The translations under genes were made by a program, and so were the position numbers. Below the pieces are notes generated by a model. It worked only from the letters and a program-made list of their open reading frames with translations. It was not told the DNA's origin and searched no databases. 64,000 nt of DNA from DASTPP01 sp035762175 (GTDB lineage Bacteria > Myxococcota_A > Polyangia > Polyangiales > Polyangiaceae), in contig DASTPP010000201.1 of the NCBI GenBank assembly GCA_035762175.1, forward strand, positions 1-64,000, given 5' to 3'. Shown in pieces: positions 58,275 through 64,000 of this stretch (positions are counted from its first letter, which is position 1; every line of letters begins with the position of its first letter).

Positions 58275-61200
58275 ATGGGTCGATTCGCTCGTTGCCTGGG
58301 ACCGCTGCTGGCGGCCCTTGTGACCCTGCGGCTGCTTGCTGCAGGCCCCGCGCAGGCTGCCCCGCCGCTCACAAAGACCTCGCTGACGCCGGCTCAACGC
58401 GGCGAGTTGGCCGAGGCGGAGCGGCTGGCCAGGGAGGCGGAGCGGCTGGGCGAGGCGGGCAAGTACGCCGAGGCGCTGCCGTTGGCAGAGAGGGCGCTCG
58501 GGCTGCGCGAGCGGGCGCTGGGGGGCGAGCACCTCGAAGTAGCGGCGAGCCTCCAGCAGGTGGGGAAGCTCTATCACTCTATGGGCCGTCTCCCGCGCGC
58601 AGAATCCTGCCATCGACGCGCGCTGGCCCTCTACGAGAAGGCGCTTGGCCCCGAGCGCCCTGACGTGGCCACCTCACTCAACAATCTAGCCGGACTCTAC
58701 CAAACGGGAGGTGCGTACGCGCAGGCCGAGCCGCTGTTTGTGCGCGCGCTGGCCCTCCACGAGAAAGCTCTTGGCAAGAATCACCCGGCCGTGGCGAACT
58801 CACTCAACAACCTGGCTGCGGTCTATCAGGCGCAGGGCGCGTATGCGAAGGCCGAACCGTTGTTTCGTCGCGCCATCTCCATCTTCGAAAGCGCGCTCGG
58901 CCCGGACCACCCCACCGTCGCCGTCGCACTCAACAACCTAGCCAACCTATACCGAGCGCAGGGCGCGTACGCGCAGGCCGAGCCGCTGTTTGTGCGCGCG
59001 CTGGCCACTCGCGAGAAGGTCCTCGGCAAGAATCACCCCGCCGTGGCCACCTCGCTCAACAACCTGGCCGTGCTCGACCAGGCGCAGGGCGCATACGAGA
59101 AGGCCGAGCCCAAGGTCTTGCGAGCCCTTTCCATCTTCGAGCGCGCCCTCGGCCCGGACCACCCCGCCGTGGCCACGACGCTCAACAACTTGGCTGCGCT
59201 CTATCTAGCGCAGAGTGCGCGTCATTCGCCCACGGTTGTGTACGGCCACTCGTGTAGCGAACCCACTTATCAGAAGTCACGGCTCGGGGCCCCGAGCCTC
59301 AGCAGCACTGGCTGGGCCTACCCGACGATGAGCGTGTTCAACGGCACAGAGCTGGCCCCGGAGCAACCCTCCTGCGACAAGTACGAGATCGATCGGAAGA
59401 ACGACTTCGTCGCCCTGTCCGAGCAGGTTCGGTGGCGAGCGCTAGTCAGTTTTCAAAAGGCTTTCGGCCCGGACCACCCGGCCGTGGCGACATCGTATCA
59501 CGCCCTCGCCTTGCTGTACGCGGCGAAAGAGAAGGGCCGGCCCGCGGGCGCCCTCGACCTTGCGGCTCGCGCCGCGGCCGCCCGCGAACGGCACCTCGCG
59601 TCCCAACTCAGCGGGTTGCCCGCCTCGCGCAAAGGTCAACTGCTGCAGACATTCCGGGGCGAGAACGATGCGATTGCGTCCCTCCACGCCCAGCGGGCGC
59701 CCGGAGACGAAACGGCGTTGCGCCTGGCGCTCGCGACGGCGCTACGGCGCAAGGGGCGCGTACTCGACGAACTGGCCGATGCAAGGGCGTCCTTGCGACG
59801 CCACCTCACGCCCGAGCTGCGGGCCGAGTTCGATGCACTGGCCGCGAAACAGGCCGAACTCTCGTCTCTCCGCCGTGGCACTCGGCCGGAGCAGGCCGAG
59901 GCAGTGCGAGCGCTCCGCGAAGAGCTCGACGAGCGCGAGAGCGAGCTCGCCCGCAAGAGCGTCGACTTCCGCACCCGAACGGCGCCCGTCACGATCCGGC
60001 GGGTGCAGGCGGCGCTGCCTTCGGACGCGGCGTTGGTCGAATTCTTGCGGTATCGGCGCTTCGATTTCGATGGCGGCCCGCAGCCATGGCGAGAAGAGCG
60101 CTACGTGGCCTACCTGCTTCGCCGCGAGGGGCCTCCGCGCTTCGTCGACTTGGGCGAGGCCCGCCCGATTGACGAGTGGATTCGGGCCGCGCGCGCCGGG
60201 CTGACCAGCCGCGACACGCGCGGCGACGTACGGGGGCCACTGCGCGCGCTCAGCGCGCTCGTGCTTTCGCCCGTGCGCGAAGCCCTCGGGCCCGCGCCCC
60301 ACCTACTCATCTCGCCCGACGGCGCGCTGAACCTCCTGCCGTTCGAGGCGCTCGTCGACGAGCGCGGTCGCTACCTGCTGGAAACGACGCTGGTGACGTA
60401 CCTGTCCAGCGGGCGCGACTTGCTGCGCCTGCGCGAGCGGCCCGTGCCACGCTCGGGACCGCTGGTTGTCGCCGGCCCCGACTACGGCCCGGGCGAGCCC
60501 TTCGTGCCGCTGCCCGGCGCCTCAGCCGAAGCCCTTGAGGTCCGCCGGCAGTTCCCCCGCGCTGCCGTTTTGCAGGGCACGGCGGCGACCAAAGAGGCGC
60601 TCGCGCAGGCGCACGGCCCGCTCTTGCTGCACGTCGCCACCCACGGCTTCTTTCGCGGCCCGACCGCTCGCCCCCCGACCTCCGTCGCCCACCTGCGCGG
60701 CACGACGATCGAGAGCAGCACACCCGCCCCTGCGCCCGCCGAAGACCCGGCCGAGACGCTCGACGCCGCGGGCCTGGCCTTCGCCGGCGCCAACCAGAGA
60801 CCCGACGCCATCCTGAGCGCGCGCGAGCTGGCGAGCCTCGACCTATGGGGGACCAAGCTGGTCGTGCTCTCGGCGTGCGAGTCGGGCGTCGGCCAGGTCG
60901 CCTCCGGCGAGGGCGTCTACGGGCTTCGGCGCGCGCTGGTCATCGCCGGCGCGGCTTCGCAGGTCACCAGCCTCTGGAACGTGAGTGACGAGGCGACGCG
61001 GCGCTTGATGGCACACTACTACGCCGGGCTGGCCGAAGGCCGCGGCCGCTCGGAGGCGCTGCGGCGGGCGCGGCTTTCGATGCTCGCCGAGCCCGCGACG
61101 GCGCACCCGTACTACTGGGCAGCGTTCGTGCCGGCTGGCGACTGGCGCCCACTTGAGGATGGGGCGACGGTGCCGCGCGTGGCGCCAGGCGGAACGTGCG

Positions 61201-61421
61201 GTTGTCGCACAGCGGGTGGGGGCGCCACCGGCGGCGAGCCTGGCCTGGCACTGGCGGCGCTCGCGGCGGGAGCGACCTACGCCCGCCGCAAGCGCCCCCG
61301 CGACCCGCAGCAACCGTTTGCCCTTCGACGCTCGTCTTCCAACGCACGGCGCGCCGACGAGCCACTCGCCTCCGCTCCACTCCCGCAGCGAGCAGCCCTC
61401 TCGCACCGAGGCGCGCCGTGA
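58275..61421 (+). CDS. Exported TPR-CHAT protease with MYXO-CTERM-like tail
   Basis: This 1048-residue protein has a signal peptide (residues 1-35, LLAALVTLRLLAAGPAQAA). Kinesin-light-chain-type TPRs follow (about 60-320, with repeats such as GAYAQAEPLFVRALA and LGKNHPAVANSLNNLA). A foreign-looking insertion covers about 315-390 (GHSCSEPTYQKSRLGAPSLS onward), then one more TPR and a helical region. The CHAT caspase-like protease domain (about 640-965) has catalytic His in LLLHVATHGFF and Cys in VVLSACESGVGQV. After it, CGCRTAGGG, a hydrophobic helix and ARRKRPR resemble a MYXO-CTERM anchor, though about 30 residues follow. The ATG at 58275 has AGGAGA six bases upstream. It is co-translated with the next gene (GTGA overlap). 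Confidence 0.9.
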   Translation: MGRFARCLGPLLAALVTLRLLAAGPAQAAPPLTKTSLTPAQRGELAEAERLAREAERLGEAGKYAEALPLAERALGLRERALGGEHLEVAASLQQVGKLYHSMGRLPRAESCHRRALALYEKALGPERPDVATSLNNLAGLYQTGGAYAQAEPLFVRALALHEKALGKNHPAVANSLNNLAAVYQAQGAYAKAEPLFRRAISIFESALGPDHPTVAVALNNLANLYRAQGAYAQAEPLFVRALATREKVLGKNHPAVATSLNNLAVLDQAQGAYEKAEPKVLRALSIFERALGPDHPAVATTLNNLAALYLAQSARHSPTVVYGHSCSEPTYQKSRLGAPSLSSTGWAYPTMSVFNGTELAPEQPSCDKYEIDRKNDFVALSEQVRWRALVSFQKAFGPDHPAVATSYHALALLYAAKEKGRPAGALDLAARAAAARERHLASQLSGLPASRKGQLLQTFRGENDAIASLHAQRAPGDETALRLALATALRRKGRVLDELADARASLRRHLTPELRAEFDALAAKQAELSSLRRGTRPEQAEAVRALREELDERESELARKSVDFRTRTAPVTIRRVQAALPSDAALVEFLRYRRFDFDGGPQPWREERYVAYLLRREGPPRFVDLGEARPIDEWIRAARAGLTSRDTRGDVRGPLRALSALVLSPVREALGPAPHLLISPDGALNLLPFEALVDERGRYLLETTLVTYLSSGRDLLRLRERPVPRSGPLVVAGPDYGPGEPFVPLPGASAEALEVRRQFPRAAVLQGTAATKEALAQAHGPLLLHVATHGFFRGPTARPPTSVAHLRGTTIESSTPAPAPAEDPAETLDAAGLAFAGANQRPDAILSARELASLDLWGTKLVVLSACESGVGQVASGEGVYGLRRALVIAGAASQVTSLWNVSDEATRRLMAHYYAGLAEGRGRSEALRRARLSMLAEPATAHPYYWAAFVPAGDWRPLEDGATVPRVAPGGTCGCRTAGGGATGGEPGLALAALAAGATYARRKRPRDPQQPFALRRSSSNARRADEPLASAPLPQRAALSHRGAP

Positions 61422-63157
61422 GCCCACCGGACGTCCGCCCCGAATCGTCCCGCGACATCGAGCCCCTGTTGCACTCTCTCGCGCTCAGCAACGGCCCCGT
61501 CGCGGGCCCCACGGGCCACCTACCGCTCGCCCACCCGCCTCGGCGCTGGGTCAAAGCGCGCGTCAAAATTCTCTTTCTCACCGCCAACGCCCTCGACGGT
61601 CGACCGCTCGGCCTCGGCAAAGAGCACCGCGTGCTCGATGAGTGTCTGCGCGCCGCCAAGTATCGCAGCGACTTCGAGCTCGTGACCAGGGGGGCTGCAC
61701 GCTTTGGCGACCTGCGCCAAGCGCTGCTCGAGTACCGGCCCGACATCGTTCACTTCGCCGGCCACGGCGGGGCCGGCGCCGGGCTGCTGATGTTGGACGA
61801 GAACGACGAGCCGATCGCCGTGTCGGCCAAGGCCCTCGCGTCCCTATTCGGCACGCTGCGCGGTGCTACCTCGCTCGTCGTGCTCAACGCGTGCTTCTCG
61901 GCCGAGCAAGCCGAGGCCATCCGCAACTGTGTCGGCCTCGCCGTCGGCATGGGCGAGGCGATCGACGATGACGCCGCCGTCGCCTTCGCCAATGCCCTCT
62001 ACCAAGCGCTCTTCTCGGGGAGCTCCGTCCGAGACGCATTCGACGTCGGCGTCGCCCAGTTGACGGCTCGGCCTGTGCCGCAAGACCACGTGCCGCGCCT
62101 GCTCGCCCGCGAGGGCCTCGACCCCGCCACCGTCGCCTTCGCGCCCGCCCGCGGCGTTCGCCCCCAGCTGCTGGCGGCGGCCGCCGTCGCCCTCGGCGTC
62201 GTTGGGGCCTTCGGCGCGCTCCGCTGGGTCCACGAGCTCTCGACGCCTTCCCTGCCGCTGGTGCCCTCGGCGCCGGTGCTCCCGCCCCCAGCGCCCCCCC
62301 CGCCCAAGGCACCGCCCCCGCCCTGGCCGGGCATGGTCCGCATCGCTGGCGGCAAGGTACGGGTCGGTCAGTTCGACCTTGCCAAGCGTCCCGCCGCGTG
62401 CGCCACGCTCGCGGCCGCCGAAGACTGCACCGAGGCGACCCACCCCGAGCGTGCCCGCGAGCTCGAGGTGGCCACCTTCGACCTCGACGCGGCCGAGGTG
62501 ACGAACGAAGACTTCGCCCTCTGGCTCGACCAAAACGCCGACCGCTGGGGCCTCGAGCCCGCACGATACGGCGTCGTCAGCTCCAGGGCCAACGCCGACC
62601 TGCGCCTCGCTTGGGTGTGCGAGGTCGCCCGCTCCTGCAAGACGCGCAACGCGTGCGCGCCCTGCCGGCGTGGCGGCCTCGTGATCGACAAGGGCGGCCG
62701 CGTACGCGCCCGCGCGGGCTTCGAGCAGCGCCCCGCGGTGTACGTGTCCTGGTATGGCGCCAACGACTATTGCCTGACCCGCGGCAAACGGCTGCCCCTC
62801 GACGAAGAGTGGGAGCACGCGGTCAAGGGCCACGACGGCCGCCCCTTCGCGTGGGGGGCCGAGCTGCCCACGGCCGACAGCGTCGCGTTCGGACGGCGAA
62901 ACAGCCTCAAGGCCGGGGCTCGCAGCGTCCAATCGTCGAACCGAGACCGTACGCCCGAAGGCGTGTTCGACCTCTCGGGCAACGTCGCCGAGTGGGTCGA
63001 CGGCAAGGGCGGCACCAAGCCCATCGCCCGCGGCGGCAGCTGGCACAGCGAGGGCCCGTGCCACTTGCTCGGCTCGGGCTGCTCCTTCCACGAGCCCCAG
63101 GACGTCGGCCTGAGCGACGTCGGGTTTCGCTGCGCCCGCAGCGTGACCCTGCCTTGA
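61418..63157 (+). CDS. CHAT-TM-FGE fusion protein
   Basis: This 579-residue protein starts at the GTG overlapping the upstream stop. An N-terminal CHAT domain (about 48-235) contains VKILFLTANALDGRPLGLGK, the catalytic His in DIVHFAGHGG and Cys in LVVLNACFSAEQAE. One transmembrane helix follows (about 250-270) and then a Pro-rich linker. The C-terminal FGE/sulfatase-modifying-factor domain (about 300-579) shows VRIAGGKVRVGQF, DLDAAEVTNEDFALWLDQN, YVSWYGANDYCLTRGKRLPL, GNVAEWVDG, ARGGSWHS and DVGFRCAR. The copper-site cysteine pair of true formylglycine synthases is not at normal spacing, so it may be a binding rather than catalytic domain. The CHAT part should face the cytoplasm and the FGE part outward. 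Confidence 0.9.
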   Translation: MSPPDVRPESSRDIEPLLHSLALSNGPVAGPTGHLPLAHPPRRWVKARVKILFLTANALDGRPLGLGKEHRVLDECLRAAKYRSDFELVTRGAARFGDLRQALLEYRPDIVHFAGHGGAGAGLLMLDENDEPIAVSAKALASLFGTLRGATSLVVLNACFSAEQAEAIRNCVGLAVGMGEAIDDDAAVAFANALYQALFSGSSVRDAFDVGVAQLTARPVPQDHVPRLLAREGLDPATVAFAPARGVRPQLLAAAAVALGVVGAFGALRWVHELSTPSLPLVPSAPVLPPPAPPPPKAPPPPWPGMVRIAGGKVRVGQFDLAKRPAACATLAAAEDCTEATHPERARELEVATFDLDAAEVTNEDFALWLDQNADRWGLEPARYGVVSSRANADLRLAWVCEVARSCKTRNACAPCRRGGLVIDKGGRVRARAGFEQRPAVYVSWYGANDYCLTRGKRLPLDEEWEHAVKGHDGRPFAWGAELPTADSVAFGRRNSLKAGARSVQSSNRDRTPEGVFDLSGNVAEWVDGKGGTKPIARGGSWHSEGPCHLLGSGCSFHEPQDVGLSDVGFRCARSVTLP

Positions 63158-63170
63158 AAGGGAGACGACC

Positions 63171-64000
63171 ATGGCCCGTGCGCTCCGACCTCCGCACCGA
63201 CGACCGACCTTCGCTCCGCCCCGCCCCCTGCGTCTCGTCGCCGGGGCGCTGCGCGCCGCCGGCCTTGCGACCGCGCTTGCCTCGTGCCTCGGCCCCCGCG
63301 AGCCGCCCTGCGCCCCCTCGCCCGAAGGACGCTGCGCCCCCGACGCCCCCCTGAAGGTCGAGGTGTGGGCGCGCACCGAGGGCTCGCGCCAAGGCCCCTT
63401 CGCCCAGGGCATGCGCCTGCAGGCGGGAGACAAGATTTTCGTCGAGGCCCGGGTCTCGAAGGACGCGCACCTGTACGTGCTGCACTGCACCGCCGAGCGC
63501 ACGCTCGAACGCTACCCCGACGTCGGATCGCTCCCCTTCCGCGCCAACGAGCGCGACGACGCGCCGGCGCGCCACACCTGGTTCGTGCTCGACGCGCAGC
63601 CCGGCAAAGAAGTCATTTATATCGTCGCGTCCGAGCGCGCGCTCGAACACGCCGACCCCCAGCTCGACGCCGCCATCCACCGGGCCCGCGGCGGGCGGGG
63701 GCCGAGCGCCGATTGCGGCGAAGCGCACTTCGAAGACGCCCTGGCGGGCGGGGCCTTCCACGTGCCCACCGCCCCGCCGAGCAATGCAACCGACCTGCCG
63801 CTCCTTAGCGCCGCGCCGTTCACCCCCTCGTGGCCGACACGACCGCGGCCGATTCCCCCCTCCGAGGTGCCGCCGGCATCGCCGTCCGAGCCCATGACCG
63901 CCGAACGAGCGCGGCCGCGCCCTCGGACCGAGACGCCCGCCCCACCCTCGACGACGAAGCCCTTCGACTCCACGCTATCTCCGCTCGAAGAGACGGGCGA
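63171..64000 (+). CDS. DUF4384-like lipoprotein, 3'-truncated by window edge
   Basis: This frame is open from the ATG at 63171 to the window end (276 codons). AAGGGAG lies six bases upstream, and it starts 14 bases after the CHAT-FGE stop, so it is the third operon gene. A lipobox-like LATALASC ends the signal at about residue 40. The domain from about 65 to 190 matches the DUF4384 pattern: LQAGDKIFVEARVSKDAHLY, VLHCTAERTLERYPDVG, EVIYIVASERALE. DUF4384 is a beta-sandwich found beside kinases and proteases in bacterial signalling or conflict loci. A Pro-rich tail follows. The true end is outside the window. Confidence 0.8.
   Translation, partial: MARALRPPHRRPTFAPPRPLRLVAGALRAAGLATALASCLGPREPPCAPSPEGRCAPDAPLKVEVWARTEGSRQGPFAQGMRLQAGDKIFVEARVSKDAHLYVLHCTAERTLERYPDVGSLPFRANERDDAPARHTWFVLDAQPGKEVIYIVASERALEHADPQLDAAIHRARGGRGPSADCGEAHFEDALAGGAFHVPTAPPSNATDLPLLSAAPFTPSWPTRPRPIPPSEVPPASPSEPMTAERARPRPRTETPAPPSTTKPFDSTLSPLEETG

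Noticed and set aside
57900..58613. Minus-strand open frame of 237 codons across the array and CHAT start
   Set aside because: It reads antisense through the palindromic repeats and the signal peptide of a real gene; a 41-bp period shifts the frame each unit, so it is not a coding repeat.

Overview
The window is very GC-rich DNA with coding features typical of Myxococcota, most likely order Polyangiales (Sorangium/Polyangium-like). The pointers are lipoproteins with Gly/Ala collagen-like linkers, a Ser/Thr kinase with a TPR tail, a GltJ/AgmX-type gliding protein, a VIT-VWA protein that also carries an AgmX-type domain, a MYXO-CTERM-like tail, and large intergenic regions full of palindromic repeats. 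Almost every real gene has long open frames on the other strand because of the GC content; these are left out. I see no rRNA, tRNA, prophage, complete insertion sequence or CRISPR array.

Layout. 1-7690: the end of an amidohydrolase gene, a membrane coiled-coil protein, a three-gene overlapping minus-strand operon built around a neutral ceramidase, and a chimeric SH3/MFS pseudogene. 8432-17090: secreted pectate lyase, secreted trypsin-like protease, an ATP-grasp enzyme divergent from a family-4-type uracil-DNA glycosylase, and two lipoproteins. 17119-17791: an array of 41-bp palindromic repeats followed by a palindromic MITE-like element. 17791-30988: VIT/VWA/AgmX/DUF2135 protein, VCBS-repeat lipoprotein, small proteins, a sphingosine-1-phosphate-lyase-like PLP enzyme, an NGL-repeat lipoprotein and a Ser/Thr kinase. 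30989-32403 is a long gene-poor stretch. 32404-47818: CapA-like phosphatase overlapping a haem-oxygenase-fold enzyme, two alpha/beta hydrolases, a GBBH/TauD dioxygenase, GltJ/AgmX, a PhoX phosphatase and a dihaem protein. 47981-57682: orphan antitoxin-like gene, a broken SPASM remnant, a giant CheB/histidine kinase/response-regulator hybrid, and a degraded area with gene fragments, microsatellites and a 260-bp segmental duplication.

57735-64000 is the most interesting region. A second 41-bp palindromic array, with a core unrelated to the first but the same period and core length, lies about 250 bp upstream of a tight operon: an exported TPR-CHAT protease with a MYXO-CTERM-like tail, a CHAT-TM-FGE (formylglycine-generating-enzyme fold) fusion protein, and a DUF4384-like lipoprotein that runs off the window. 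CHAT proteases and FGE-fold domains recur in bacterial conflict and programmed-death systems, so this is a candidate undescribed effector system. The paired 41-bp arrays are a candidate new class of regulatory or architectural DNA element.

Functional links are modest. The ceramidase and the S1P-lyase-like enzyme could be two steps of sphingolipid turnover, though they are 20 kb apart. Many products carry lipoprotein or signal sequences, which fits a predatory or saprophytic soil bacterium with a large secretome.
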